A stretch of DNA of 64,000 nt from NCBI GenBank assembly GCA_009760855.2, contig WPIO01000001.1:13207001-13271000 (forward strand), in the 5' to 3' direction. The DNA comes from Cristatella mucedo (Eukaryota; Bryozoa; Phylactolaemata; Cristatellidae). Position 1 is the stretch's first letter, and each line of letters begins with the position of its first letter. The translations under genes and the position numbers were made by a program. The notes below the pieces were generated by a model, which had not been told where the DNA came from, ran no database searches, and saw only the letters and a list, made by a program, of their open reading frames with translations. Of this stretch, positions 11,091 through 22,900 are shown one piece after another.

Positions 11091-12340
11091 ATCAGACTTC
11101 CTCATTTAACCGAGAACCTTACGACTGAGTTGATGATGGCATTCGCATTGTTTTTTTACATATCGCTACAGAGAGAAAGCACATGAGACAAGTGCAGTGC
11201 ACATAGACATGCGATGGAGATAATTTATCAGAGATTTTACATCAGATCGACAAATGCATTAGGGACAGCTTTCCGTTGCTTTTAAATATTCCATTTGATA
11301 TTTGATAAAAAGTAATCAACCTATAGTTATTTATCTTTTCTTCAACGTAGTAGCCAGTTAAAAAGGCCGCTGCAGCACTGCCCCTACAACAATCTTGCAC
11401 GGCAATGAGAACACCTCGCCACGAGCTGCTGCCAAACGTTCAATTTCGGCAAACTGGGCACTGGACAATAGCTCAACAGCAATATAGATTTTTATGTTTC
11501 GCTATCTTGCAAAGACACTCTGAGGCCATTCCAAAGTTATTAGCAAACTAAGATCCAGAATGCAGATGGTCTAACTTTCCCCTCATTTCAAAACTTGGGT
11601 GATTCGAAGCCTGTGAGCTAGGCAGGCACTTTACTTGGATAGGTCTTTTGGATATTGCACAGCGGTTGACAGGCAGGTAAATTCTTAGAGGAGTCTGGTG
11701 TGGTAGTGTTGTGTGTGCCTGCGGCTTCTGCTGCAGTAATTAACAAAGCGCCCTGACACTAATGCACATGCCTCAGCTGTGGCCAATAGTTAAACCAATG
11801 ATGCAGCGTCGGGCCACTGATGTATGTTATATTTCTTAACGTCTGCTTCGCGTGGATCTCTCGTATATGTACGCGTTGAGAGAAATAAAAAGAGTCTCGT
11901 TAACCGCTCACGTTTTCGCTGTGTCTCTGTGAGACTCCACAAGAACTGCCACCGCCGGAGCCACTGTAATACAATAGTAGCGCCATAAACAATTGCTACC
12001 ACCAGTAAAATTATCGCAAGAAAAAGCCAATAGATTACATGCTTAAGGGATAATTTTAAGGGACGAGCAAAAAGATTTTATCTGGTTCGTAAATATATCT
12101 AGGTTTCGTGGCATGGGTGCTTGGCCGGTATGCAGCTTTAATCCACTAACCCGCCTTTGATTAGCCGTTGCTGATGAGCAGAGATGGGACAAGCAGACCC
12201 GGGAGACAGCGGAGACCCGTCCTTGATAGGAGTTACAACTGCGATGCCGGGCTGTACGGCTGTGTGCTAAAGCACCACATAGTTTTTGGGATTTTGTTGC
12301 TAGTGTGTTTGTGCTAAATTTCTTAATACGGGTTTTTAAG
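11091..12340. other. no gene recognised
   Basis: Unassigned intergenic or intronic sequence. Short ORFs on both strands show no recognisable motif. Confidence 0.35.
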
Positions 12341-12351
12341 CTGACCACTAC

Positions 12352-13915
12352 AACAATTAACAACCAGCCGAACTCATATATCGAAACCTCACACCTTGCT
12401 AGTAAGTTCCAGTCTGACTTTAGAGCTAATCGCTCCACAGAGTCAGCATTACTCAGGGTATACAACAACCTACTTAGGAATGCAAACATGGGTAGAGATT
12501 CTCTACTTGTTTTGCTCGATCTTTTGGCAGCTTTTGATACCATCGATCACAAAGTTCTTCTAGAGAGCCTCTCATCTCGCCTGGGCATCACTGGCACTGC
12601 TCTGCAGTGGTTCAGGTCCTATTTCAGTGGGAGACTCCAGAGTATTGACGTGAATGGACAAAGATCATCTGAGGTACCTCTGAAATATGGGGTACCTTAG
12701 GGCTCCGTGCTTGGTCCGGTTCTTTTCACGGTTTATACTCTCCCTCTTACTGATGTAATTGCCAAGCACAATCTAGGCTTTCACTTCTATTCGGATGACA
12801 CTCAGTTGTACCTTTGCTTTGATCCCTCCCAGCCTTCGAGCACCTCAAATTCTCTCAACTCACTTGCTGCATGTATTCATGACATCCGCACATGGATGGC
12901 AGCAAATTTTCTAAAACTAAACGATAATAAAACTAACTTACTAGTTACGGGCAAACCCAGTGTGGTTCATAAATTGGAAAGGCAGACGCTCAAAATTGGC
13001 TCTGCCAACATATCTCCTGTTCAATCAGCTCGAAATCTAGGTGTCATATTCTAAAGCGATCTCTCGTTAGACGACCACATCAGCTCCACCGTCAAATCTG
13101 CTTATTTTCAGCTACTTAACATTGCTAAAATTCGGGCTTGTTTAGATACGGATACCTCGTCTAAATTTGTGCATGCATTTGTGACATCCCAACATGATTT
13201 CTGTACCTCGCTGCTTACTGGCTTACCGACATGTGCAATCAGACGATTGCAGCTTATGCAAAACTCTGCAGCTAGGCTTGTCTGTCGTGAGTGTCGCAGT
13301 TGCCACATCACACCACTTCTCGCCGACCTGCACTGGCTACCAGTCAAGCAACGCATCGACTTCAAGGTTTTGTCACTCACTTTTAGGTCACTTCATTCTT
13401 TGGCTCCAGCCTATCTCTCAGATATACTCCCCCACCAGGCGTATCTCTCATATCTCATATCTCGTATCACTCACCCATCGTACCACCTGCTTTTTGGAAT
13501 CCAACAGTTTACAAATACCTCGTACAAACCTCAAATCCTTTGGAGACCGAGCATTTAGTTCGTTTGCTCCCGAAGCCTGGAACTCCCTCCCGACCTGCGT
13601 CCGAACATCCCTGGACCTGACCACATTTAAAAATAACTTAAAAACACACCTATTTAGGACAGCAGTTATTGGGTCCCTTTGATTCGTCCTTCACGTGCTT
13701 ATGCTTGCTGACACTGTGCATGCTGCCACTAATCGCATTTGCATGCTGACCCTGTGCATGTCATCCCTAACGATGTTATTCATTTTTTTGTTTATCAAGC
13801 ATGATATTACTCACCATTCAGTTGCATTTCCGTCTGCAGCAAATATAAAGCGCCTAGGAAGAGATTGAGTTCTCTGAGGCCGCTTTATTAAGTGCATTAT
13901 TATTATTAAGGATCA
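12352..13915 (+). mobile_element. LINE A with reverse transcriptase domain (defective)
   Basis: Longest well-aligned RT copy of LINE A on the plus strand. Visible in order: SKFQSDFRANRSTESALL; LLVLLDLLAAFDTIDHKVLL, which carries the first catalytic Asp; a stop inside GVP*GSVLGP at about 12699; FYSDDTQLYL, a YADD-box variant with Ser for Ala; FLKLNDNKTNLLV; NLGVIF followed by a stop; then the C-terminal [20 protein letters not shown] region with a frameshift. The 3' tail and ATT run end near 13915. No endonuclease domain is present, because the copy is 5'-truncated. Two in-frame stops and a shift show that it is dead. Confidence 0.85.
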
Positions 13916-14389
13916 CTTAGAGAAGTGCTCAGGTAAGCCAATCTGGGAAGGGGAAGTTGGTCACTTGTCGATGGTGAGTCAGCATGTAGGACATGAATGA
14001 GCAAATCAGCGCTGGTTGCATGGGCAGTACGCCATAAGCTTCTTGCCTTATAAACAACGTGCCCGGCAAAGTCGAGTTTTAGCTTAGTGCTTGGTGGCAA
14101 GCATAGCGATGATCAGCCCTAGAGTTTTTGAATTATCTGCCTAATTATATGCATAAGCATTGCCGGCCTTAGAGTAAGGCTGCCGAAGTCGAATGGCCAC
14201 GCAGGACCGCTTTTAGGTCATCATTTTCTGAGCACGCATGCAGGCAGCACCCTGAAAAGCACCCCGAGCTATATCGCTCTACCCATCTCTTGATTGCCTT
14301 GCTACTAATACAGAAACGACAGCAAATCTTGATACGATTGCACGTTTGAGGACGGTAATAATAGTGTAGCCACCCTAGTGTTCCTGCAG

Positions 14390-14616
14390 CAGACAGTGCT
14401 GGATCTCCTTAACGCAAACTTAGATGTGCTTGTCGTCGTGAATGCTGTGTCGTCGCGGAGCATGGTAAACAGGTGAACCTTAATCGCCAGGAAGCATTTA
14501 GCCAGTACATTTATCAGGCTGGCGGTCTTTCTTTGCTTTTTCTGCTTTCAGACTGTATGCGCTGGACCACCTGAGGTGCACTACCCGGAGCTTGCCAAAC
14601 TACTTGTTTAAGCGTA
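14390..14616 (+). pseudogene. decayed second copy of ISOC exons
   Basis: 14390-14472 follows acceptor 'cctgcag' and encodes QTVLDLLNANLDV, then VVVNAVSSRSMVNR with donor 'acag|gtgaac', exactly parallel to QTVLDLL...[11 protein letters not shown] at 8530-8625. The next exon starts at 14552 (RLYALDHL) but loses frame: the ISOC C-terminal motif reappears in another frame as EVHYPELAKLLV and a stop. The middle block found in the intact copy (TTCESVLLGLL) is missing. The GIEAHAC nucleophile block is not found just upstream. It is therefore a tandem-duplicate pseudogene about 6 kb from the intact gene. Confidence 0.6.
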
Positions 14617-14992
14617 TTGACGGCGTTTTCCGGTGATACGACTCACCCGATGTCCAAATCGATAGATGAACTGTCCTTTGAGGAATGTCCCGAAGGTGGC
14701 CTCCTTTGTGCAACTCCACTGCGGCTCAGTGCTTAAGGCATAGCTCTAGAATAGCAAGCTAGCTCTTGGTCACAAAGCACGGTCGCTGAGCTGTGCACTC
14801 TCCATGCATTGGTCGCAGCATGGCAGCTTTTGGTGTGCTATCGTTGGCCATCATTGAATGTTCACCCTGTTAAAGGCAAAAAAGAGAAGTGCAGCTGAAA
14901 TAGCGATAGATTGAGGCAGTGCCAGGAGAATTCGGTGGACTCCACCGAATACGGTCGTATAGCGCCCGCCGCTTGCTTTTCGTGTTTGTGTT

Positions 14993-15022
14993 CTGTGTGT
15001 GTGTGTGTGCGCTCGCGCGTGT
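14993..15022 (+). repeat. short TG/CG-rich microsatellite
   Basis: Imperfect (TG)n ending in gcgctcgcgcg-type alternation. Confidence 0.6.
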
Positions 15023-15067
15023 GCACGTGGTCCCGGCATAGGGATATTCCAATGCGAACAAGAAGTA

Positions 15068-15270
15068 CAGTGGTACTACGGCTTACGAGTTTAATTCATT
15101 CCATGTCTGAGCTCGTTACTCAAATTAATCGCACATTAAATCAGTTTTCCCATTACAATGAATTGAAATGTCATTAATCCTTTCCAGACCCCCAAAATAC
15201 TACGATTTTTTATCAAATGTTTTTTAATTAAAAATGTACTTATAAATAACGAATATTGTTTCAAAAACAA
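15068..15270. mobile_element. mariner-like transposon end or MITE relic
   Basis: Starts 'cagtggtactacggcttacg', followed by agtttaattcattcc, gagctcgttactcaaatt and ccagacccccaaaata. This opening resembles the 5' terminal region of a widespread mariner-like repeat class (CAGTGGTACCTCGG type). The opposite end is not recognised, so only a fragment may remain. Confidence 0.45.
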
Positions 15271-15689
15271 CACCATAGAATGTCTTGCAAAACACGGGTT
15301 TTATTAAATCTAATGTTCAGGAGTAACTGGGAGATCAGATGACTTGAAAATGCTAATAGAGTTAGAGGAGAAAGACTGAAGTGAATATCTGAATCTTATT
15401 CGCCAATTTTTGCCCTTTTTTGCCGGGCTTTCCTCGCATTCAGTTAATTGGCTGGGCCTTTACGTGGACGCATCGATTGTTATCAGTTACGCGATGAACT
15501 ACTTGCCGTAGTCAGATTTAACAGCGGAGTCTGGCGATCTTGTGCGTCCAAGCACCACGATGGCTCGCTCGAGTCTGCCTGGGTGCAATCCATCAGGCCT
15601 GCGGTTGGCGTCACACCCGGGTCGAAGGGCAGCGTCTTGTAAAAGAACGTCGTTCGCTGCCCTACCTTTATTGGCCTGAGTAACCGCAC

Positions 15690-15815
15690 GCAGTGTGATG
15701 TTCGCTGCGGGGACTCGCGGTGCTCGCCCCGACTAAGGTCTAGCTGAGGTCGTGGGCTCGAGCCCTGAGGCTTATGTGAAGCGCCTGAATAGAGTTTTAG
15801 TTCTGTTGGGGCGCT
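15690..15815 (+). mobile_element. SINE-2 partial copy
   Basis: 'gaggtcgtgggctcgagccc' (B box) is followed by 'gtgaagcgcctgaata' and 'gttttagttctgttggggcg', matching 46120-46215 and the reverse of 2400-2470. The A-box half is altered. It lies within a GC-rich repetitive block. Confidence 0.55.
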
Positions 15816-16249
15816 AGCAGTGGAGTATCTGAAGCTGGCTCGTGACCTGAATTTTAGCTCGCAAGCCGGAGCAAAACATTGGCGTAGAGACAGCCCGTAT
15901 CTCAAAACACTCGCTTGTCGAGACACTCGTTCTCTGAGGTACAACTGCAGTTCGGTGTGGTGTGTGAGCTATTCCAGCTGTTCGGACTCCTCAGTCTTAT
16001 TAATATATTTGTGGGTCGTTCCCATAATAGAAGTAGGTAGCTTAAGTGCGGAGACCTATTTCCCCCGCAAGAGTGCTTGAGGTAGTGCGTGAGGTATTCC
16101 TGCCGTTAAGGTGGAAGCGGAGCCCTAGTTCTCCAGTCAGGGTCTAGGGTCCGGATCGGGCTCCTCCATCTTATTTGGGTCGTTCCCCACAATAGACGTA
16201 GGAGTGTGGGACGTAGCCTAAGTGCGGGGCGTATTTCCCTCGCAAGCGC

Positions 16250-16545
16250 GCTTGTGCTGTTGACAACGTGAGAGGAGTTGGGAGATAAAACTGAGCTAGA
16301 CGGGCAGCAACATTTTGCGCTTGCGAATAAAATTCAGTAAAATCCCCTATTTGTTCGTGTCTCTTTCCAATTCACGCCGCGGACTCACGATCCCCCTTAG
16401 TAACGGTAAGTAGGTTGGCGTTAGAATCGCACCTTCGCATAGCCACCTCTTATTGCGCGTAGGCGCGCGTTGAATAGCACTCGACAGTAGGCTATGCCGC
16501 TTGATAAGCGGCAGGTCACTCCTACTCCGCCGAGCCTTCGGCGTT
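16250..16545 (+). repeat. possible LTR relic (copy 2)
   Basis: Plus-strand partner of the block at 9970-10340: 'gcttgcgaataaaattcag', 'ggtaagtaggttggcg' and the end 'tccgccgagccttcggcgtt'. It is more GC-rich and longer than copy 1. No recognisable primer-binding site directly follows the end. Confidence 0.35.
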
Positions 16546-16734
16546 ACAAACGCAAGAGCAGGTCTACGACAGCACACGGACTTGTTTTTTGAGATATGGA
16601 CACCATCGATTAGTGTCACGCTCTGCTGTCGCCTGCATTCGAAATGCTTTCGTGAATCATTAGTCGTGCTTCAAGCCCTGGTTTCATCAGGGCGTGCAGT
16701 TTAAAGGTCTAGCACCTTTTACGAGAGCTGTAAC

Positions 16735-17020
16735 AGCGCAGAAGCTCGTCCCCTGGTTCTCTACCGGTGGACGGTGTAGTGCAGCGCTGCAGCGCGGCCA
16801 CAACTGGTGCCGAAAGCGACAGTTTATTGTGGGCCTGTTAGTAGTGGCTACGCGACGGCGCAAGGGCTTTACGTGGCGCGAACCGGACCGACGGAGTTAA
16901 GCGCGAACTCCCAAAGCCCGACTATAATAAACTACCAAACGCGTTTACGCGGTGCGCACCGGACCGACGGAGTTAACTGCGTCACAACTCCCGAAACCCG
17001 TCTACAATAAGCTACCACAT
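16735..17020 (+). repeat. GC-rich interspersed repeat with ~76-bp subrepeats (copy 1)
   Basis: Shares a long block with 42735-43010: 'cccctggttctctaccggtg', 'ggtgccgaaagcgacagttt', 'attgtgggcctgttagtag'. It then contains two ~76-bp tandem units starting 'tttacg' at 16868 and 16944, each with 'accggaccgacggagttaa' and 'ctcccraarcccg'. The 'ggtgccgaaa' string is like a retroelement primer-binding site, but no element body follows. Confidence 0.6.
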
Positions 17021-17227
17021 GCCTGCGTCGCTCGCGATGGTCCCGACCCCAAAGGCGGGCCGCTACAGCGCCTCAAGATATGAACAGCTAACTGAGTAGC
17101 CGACAGAACACAACCGCGCAATCCAAGTTGCACTTAGCTGCTCGTCGCCCTAGGTTCGACTCTCGTGCTATCGAGGCGTAGTCTCGCATCAACTATCGAA
17201 GCTGCAGCAGTCGTCTCATTTATACCC

Positions 17228-17237
17228 CCTCTCTCTC

Positions 17238-17272
<35 letters not shown>
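17228..17272 (+). repeat. (CT)n microsatellite
   Basis: About 45 bp of CT repeats with one 'tcctc' interruption. Confidence 0.9.
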
Positions 17273-17275
<3 letters not shown>

Positions 17276-17783
17276 CTCTTGACCTTGAGTGTAGCTGCTA
17301 CTTTGTCGACCCCAGCTCTTGGTGTCCGTTCTCGGCCCATTCTCTTCCGCCTGTAATTTATTCGATGGCTTCTGAGCCAGCTTGCCATCCTTTCGCTCTT
17401 TTTCTAATGGAGTTCAGTAGTCGGTCCACATCCTGACCGCTCTTTGTCTGACCAAAGCTCCATTCTAACATGAGCGGATCTCGCTGACAGACTGACACCT
17501 CGCTCCGCTCCCGGTTAACTAATGTGTCCCCCTACCCAATTCTACTTGGCCAGTCCGCCCGCTATGGGTTGCTCTAGGTGCCCTAGTCAGGCTCACTAAG
17601 GCAAGGGCTAGCTAGTATCGCGGCTAACCCGAGAGCTGCCCCGGTGCAGAGTGGTGTTTTGTGCGGGGGGGGGGGAACATCAGTATATCGGAGCCACTAT
17701 ATGCGTTCTTAACGAATAGTGTCCACTTTTCTTTAGGGCTAATAATTTAGCTCGAAGCTTCGAGGTGTTGCAACTCTGAGGAC

Positions 17784-18062
17784 TTGGCCTTAGTTGAGGT
17801 GCTAGAGAACCGTGTACAGAGCAACATGCGAGCGAAGCAGAATAAGGGGCGGGGACGAAAGTCAAGGTTACGCCGGCTATTCTCAGGAAGCTCGCAGCCC
17901 ACAGTCACGTGGTACTCTACCGCCGCCCGCCTTCCCCCGGCGCGTGTGCAAGTGCAACCGATATTGACTCTGCTGAGCTACGCTCCTCTACCGTGGGACG
18001 ATAAGGATAGTTTCAGAGTCGAACGTGCTAGCTTCAACGATCAATTTGGTTCGTGTGAGTAA
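17784..18062 (+). CDS. 92-codon ORF, unknown and doubtful
   Basis: Open frame beginning MALVEVLENRVQSNMRAKQN, with a basic stretch (KGRGRKSRLRR) and no domain that I recognise. It lies in GC-rich DNA between repeats and has no splice partner I can find. It may be chance, or a 5' exon of the downstream gene. Confidence 0.15.
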   Translation: MALVEVLENRVQSNMRAKQNKGRGRKSRLRRLFSGSSQPTVTWYSTAARLPPARVQVQPILTLLSYAPLPWDDKDSFRVERASFNDQFGSCE

Positions 18063-18289
18063 CGAAAGAGTGACAACTGTAGAGCAAATATGGTGTTTAG
18101 TTCTGGCCGTGCAGCTTTTGCATACGATATGTACGACTCTGGGCTAGTTCAAAGCTTTAAACGCGTCATATAGGTATTCCATTAGGTAGATCCAGACAGG
18201 CCCACTCTTTGGTTATTGCATGCAGCGAAAGTAGGCATCTCGCTTCCGGCTATGGTCGCTACCTCCGGCTGCGGTCAGCACCTGCGATG

Positions 18290-18425
18290 ACCCGGTATCT
18301 TTTAAGTCTCAGCTAAAGACGCATCTGTTCCAGTCCGCTTTTCCCACGGCCCAGTGAAATTGTCTTGTTTTTTTTTACGGTGTGCTTTGAGTACCTATAT
18401 ATGATTCAGTGTATATTAATAGCCA
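18290..18425 (+). mobile_element. L2-like LINE C-terminal fragment
   Basis: Encodes FKSQLKTHLFQSAFPTAQ and a stop, the typical last residues of L2/CR1-type ORF2 proteins (compare [14 protein letters not shown] in LINE A). It belongs to neither of the main families here. Confidence 0.5.
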
Positions 18426-18479
18426 GAGGTCTTGCTAACAAGGGCGATTAGTGTATTTATATTTACTTTAGCATTCTGG

Positions 18480-18765
18480 CCTAAGGGTGACACTTGTTTG
18501 CTTTTGCATTCTTTTCAATGTGTGCAACCAGCTGCTTAGTGGTAATTTTTTTCAAGAATCTTTGACAAGAAAGGAAGAAGGAAAGCTGGGCAATAGTTTG
18601 TAAGGACCTCTGTATCCAATCCAGGCTTTCTAAGTAAGGGTCTAACGAATGCCGATTTGAAGGTACAACCCCTTTTTCCAAAGTTAAGAATCTCGGTTAC
18701 GGCAGGGCTAATTGGTCTGCCAGTGAAGACCACTGAGATGATGTTATAGGGTGGCCCTTCCATAC
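18480..18765 (-). mobile_element. LINE B RT N-terminal fragment
   Basis: Minus strand encodes FKSAFVRPLLRKPGLDTEVL, then a degraded [17 protein letters not shown] motif (NYCPAFLLPFLSKILEK), the start of the RT domain. A downstream RT core is absent. The same segment occurs at 41774-42010 (-) and 58690-58825 (-). Confidence 0.7.
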
Positions 18766-18876
18766 CCCAATGCTATGCACTAATCTGCTACTTAGTGCAA
18801 CTGCTGCAACTTTCTGTACAGTTATGAATCGTTAGCATGCATAGAACATGGTGCATTGTGGCTTTGTGCTGGAGCT

Positions 18877-19070
18877 AGTGCTGACACTGTGCATGCTGCC
18901 ACTAACCACATTTGCATGCTGACCCTGTGCATGTCACCCCTAACCATATTATTCATTTCGTTTGTTTTTTCAAGCATGATTTTACTTACCATTTAATTGC
19001 ATTTCATTTTACAGCAAATGTAAAGCGCCTAGAGAGAGATTAAGTTCTCTGAGGGCACTTTATCAAGTGA

Positions 19071-19100
<30 letters not shown>
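18877..19100 (+). mobile_element. LINE A 3' tail
   Basis: 'gctgacactgtgcatgctgc', 'caaatgtaaagcgcctagag', 'gttctctgagggcac', then (TTA)n to 19100. Confidence 0.8.
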
Positions 19101-19101
<1 letters not shown>

Positions 19102-19219
19102 GTTACTGCCATGTTAGCTCATCTAGATATGTCGCTATCTGGAAAAACGCCCTTCATGTGAGTAGTTTGTGCGCAGCTTTTCCAATTAGTCTGTGCAACA
19201 TTATGCAAAAAAGCACAGC

Positions 19220-19620
19220 AATGATAATAGTAGGTCATTTGTATAGCACACTTAAGAGAATTCAATCTCTGTTCATTTGCTTTATAATCCTCTTCAAGGG
19301 AATCAGTACCCGTGGATTAGTGTCGCGTATGGTATCAAGCATGCAAAAGCAAGCATCATGCTTAGGCCATCACACTAAAGCAAACACGAAGACACTCACG
19401 GTCACTGATTAATGTAAAGCGCCTAGAAAGAGATTGAGTTCTCTGAGGGCGCTTTATCAAGTGCATTATTATTATTATTAACAAAACTTGTAACATGTGC
19501 CGAATCATGCACAGGTACAGACACAAAGCACACCGACAAAAAAGGCAAATTCACTGGGCAAAGGGAAAGCTAACCGGAACACTTGCATCTTGAGCTGAGA
19601 TACTTGTTGCTCATTGCTTG
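19220..19620 (-). mobile_element. LINE C fragment interrupted by LINE A tail
   Basis: 19220-19407 and 19482-19620 together match 3245-3600 in order (agagaattcaatctctg, atgcaaaagcaagcat, then atgcacaggtac, gctgagatactt). The two halves are split at 19408-19481 by a 73-bp LINE A tail ending in (ATT)n. Confidence 0.65.
19409..19481 (+). mobile_element. tail-only LINE A insertion
   Basis: Only 'tgtaaagcgcctagaaagag' through 'ctctgagggcgctttatc' and (ATT)n are present: an extremely 5'-truncated copy embedded in LINE C. Confidence 0.65.
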
Positions 19621-19669
19621 CTTGTTAAATTGCTTGCTTGTTAAAATTGCTTGCTCTCTTTCTATACAG

Positions 19670-19944
19670 AAGCTACCAATGGACGTTGCTGTGATAAATT
19701 TTGTGCAATTATTAATCACACTGACCGATATGCTGGCGTTAGTGTAGCCGAATCAATCAGGCTAGTAGCTGCTCTTGACATTTGTCTATTTCTAGCTGCT
19801 GCTGCCATGACAGGAGTGATTGAAGATGGAGTACCGGAATTTATTTGGCACGATGCATCACTTTTTGGCGAAAGAGTGCAGCAGAAGGATTGTGACTTTG
19901 TTGAGACCCACATGGATGATCTCATGCAAATGTGGACCGTTAAG
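19670..19944 (+). CDS. MYND-finger gene, first exon found
   Basis: Acceptor 'tctatacag', donor 'aag|gtatga', phase 1 in and 0 out. It encodes 91 residues, including [20 protein letters not shown] and [18 protein letters not shown]. Confidence 0.8.
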
Positions 19945-22900
19945 GTATGATCATGGCAACAAATGGTGTTTCTTCCTCGATTGAGCTCTTGTGCTATTAA
20001 AGGTCGTTGATTGCCTGTTTGCTGTTTTTTTTGCTCTGGTTTAATGATAATAATACATTTGATATAGCACCCTCATAGAACTCAATCTCTTTCTAGGCAC
20101 TTTATATTTTCTGCAAAGGAAGCACAATCAAATGGTTAGTAGTAGCATGCTCAATGACAAGCATAACATAGTTAGGGTTGACATGCACAGGGTCTGCATG
20201 CAAATATGGTTTGCCAGTGGTAATCGTAGCAGCATGAATGATGGAGATGCTACACAGGTGCTTGGTCTTGAATGAGTTTAGCTTATATTTATGATCGACT
20301 AGGGATGATTGACTTAGATGGGAAATGGCACACCTTGCATGGCATGCCACATATCCTAAAGCACAATAGTTCTTGCATACACTGATGTGCTTAATGCTTA
20401 GCACTACGTGCAGATATATGCAACTAGCAGCCTAGGAATGAGCATAGGGACCGACCGTTGACCATCTTTTAAGGCAACGGAAGCACCGTTGACAAAGCGT
20501 TAAGGTGATGTGCACTTTGTTTTCACGTGGTTGATCGTAGGCATGATCACGCTCATAGATGAAGAGTGAAAGCAAATCTGCCTAAAACACCAGTGGCCGA
20601 AGCCCGTTGGACTTCCGATCGCACCCTCACTGTGATTGGCGCCACCGGCAAGCACTCCAAGGAGGAGGGGGTATGGACCGGTATACCGAGACAAACCCTT
20701 GCTCATAATCAGACATGAAAATTGTTCATAGCACATTGACGGGTCTTCTGACCGCGTTGATGGCACCACTGTCTGACAGAGGTCGTGCATGGCCGGCGCT
20801 TTGGTCACGATTCGTCATTGGCACATATTAAGCACTTATGTGAAGCTGTTTGTGCTGTGCTATGACCATGGCAGCACGGCAGCGAGTCGTGGGGCCCTGG
20901 CATACACTTTTGAGCATCTTACTTAGGTAGAGTCTCATGTAAGGCTGTTCAACTTCCGGTTTGCAGATTTGGCTGCTAACTTTTTTAATAAATGATTTAT
21001 TCTGCTCGTTACGATATAATCCTACATTTTCAAGAATCAGCCCGCAGTTTTTAGTTAAATGCATGGTGAAAAAATGCACGCTGAAAATCTTGATCGATAG
21101 AACAAACCATGCTATTTCTAAATCAACTATACCTAAGCAGTAAAGAACGTTCAGTTACATGACTTTGCCTTTGAAGTGTATTTTGGATTGGAATTCATAG
21201 TCTTAGTACTCTACAGGTCCACCTCTGAAGCATGTTTAGCAGGCAAAGGTGGTTAAACACTATGATGAAATTACATGTACATTTTCTCTTTGATATTTAC
21301 ATACTGGAATCTATAGTTCAGTGCTGCTTTACAACTGTGTCCTTTGCATAGCAATGACAGCCCAGATTGTACTTGGTGATTAGATCCGAATGAAGAAGAG
21401 TATACATTGTGAAAGAAATGAACCAAGTACTGATCATGAAGTATTTCTCACTTCAGAGGCTCCTTGGATGATTGTTGCCTGTAGCCATAAATGCTTCGGA
21501 TTCTTTCACTGACGTAGGACCTAAGCCATGGCAGTGAAGTGCCAGTGAGGCAGAGGCCAAACGAGAGATACTGTACAAGGATGTGGTGATCAATGATATC
21601 AAATGCTGCCAAAACATCAAGGAAAACAGGCAGAGAGACTACCCGAGACTTACTTCCTGAGAAAGTCGTTATACACCTGTATCAATACTGACCCTAGGAA
21701 GTGATTAGCTCCAAAAACAGAATGGAGCTTATTGGCTAGGTTTGAAGTTTTCATGTAAGAGTTTAGCTGGGCTGCCACTGATTGTTCCAGTGGCTTTGAT
21801 AATAATGGCAGTAGGGAGACTCATCTGAAGTTGCTTAAGTTCTGGTCTAGTGTTGCCATCTCAATGAATGGCCTAATAGCAGGCTTTTTGAAAGGTACAG
21901 GGACAAGCCCTGAGGCTGAGGGCATATTTACTATGTTAGTTATGCATAGCAGCAGCAGGTCTATGCATAGAAGAAGAGCTGTGAACAGTGGGTCTAGAGG
22001 GCCAGTAGTCTTTTTAGATTAAGATATGTTCCCAAGCTCTTATAACTATTCCCATTACTTCGATTTTACTGGGATAAAACTAATGCTTCATTATCATCAC
22101 CAAATGGCTATTATGTACTATAGATTGATAATAATAGTAAGCCATTCGTACAGCACCACAAGAGAACTACATCTCTTTAATGTCTCTTTAAATATTATTA
22201 TTTCTCTAATCCTTTTCTTCGTTTTTTTAGACACTCGAATTTTGGAAGTGCTTCGTCAACTCATTTCGTTCCTTCTCTGTGTATTATGGTTTTGCTAGGA
22301 AGCGATCTCCTCGCACAGAAGACTACTGCAAACATATTGAAGATGCATTCGGACGTCTTTTGTTGATAGGTAAGGACTCTTATTCAGGTTGAAGCGAAAT
22401 GATGATAGATCTGATCCGGAAAACAGGAAAATTGTGCAGTCAATGGGAACAATCAAGAGAATTAGAAAGGTTATTATTTTATAATAAACTAACTTATGCT
22501 CGTGAAAACTAATGGGAATTTTTATGTGGCTTCTGCTTCTTCCCAAGTCTCTACTGCACATTGCTGAGGGCAAAAACGGCTTCTTCTTTCAGGTTCTGTA
22601 GATGCCATTTAGCAGCTTCTCGTGTTTCTCCAGCCATTGTTTCTTGCGAGAATGCCTTGTCCTGCTGCCAGAAAGCAAAATTGATATTAGGAAGCAGTTT
22701 GTAGTAGATTGTGCATGCAGTTTGCCTTGTGGTTGTGAAAAGCATGTGAAGTGAACGTAATTGGCTTTTAAGTTCGTTTGGTAACAGTCGTAGGTTTTTA
22801 AGAATATTGTGTGGTAGCATCATCAGAACTCGGCAAAAGTAAGATTTTGTCGGCATTCCAAATATTGAACACGCAAGAAATTCTCTTAACGTACGTATGG

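Noticed and set aside
12043-12543. 166-codon ORF on the minus strand
   Set aside because: Its start region is antisense to the LINE A RT frame. The remainder has no motif and no homologue that I recognise.
15483-15944. 153-codon ORF on the minus strand
   Set aside because: It overlaps the SINE-2 copy and GC-rich repeat sequence. Composition is Arg/Ser-rich as expected by chance in GC-rich DNA, with no motif or splice context.
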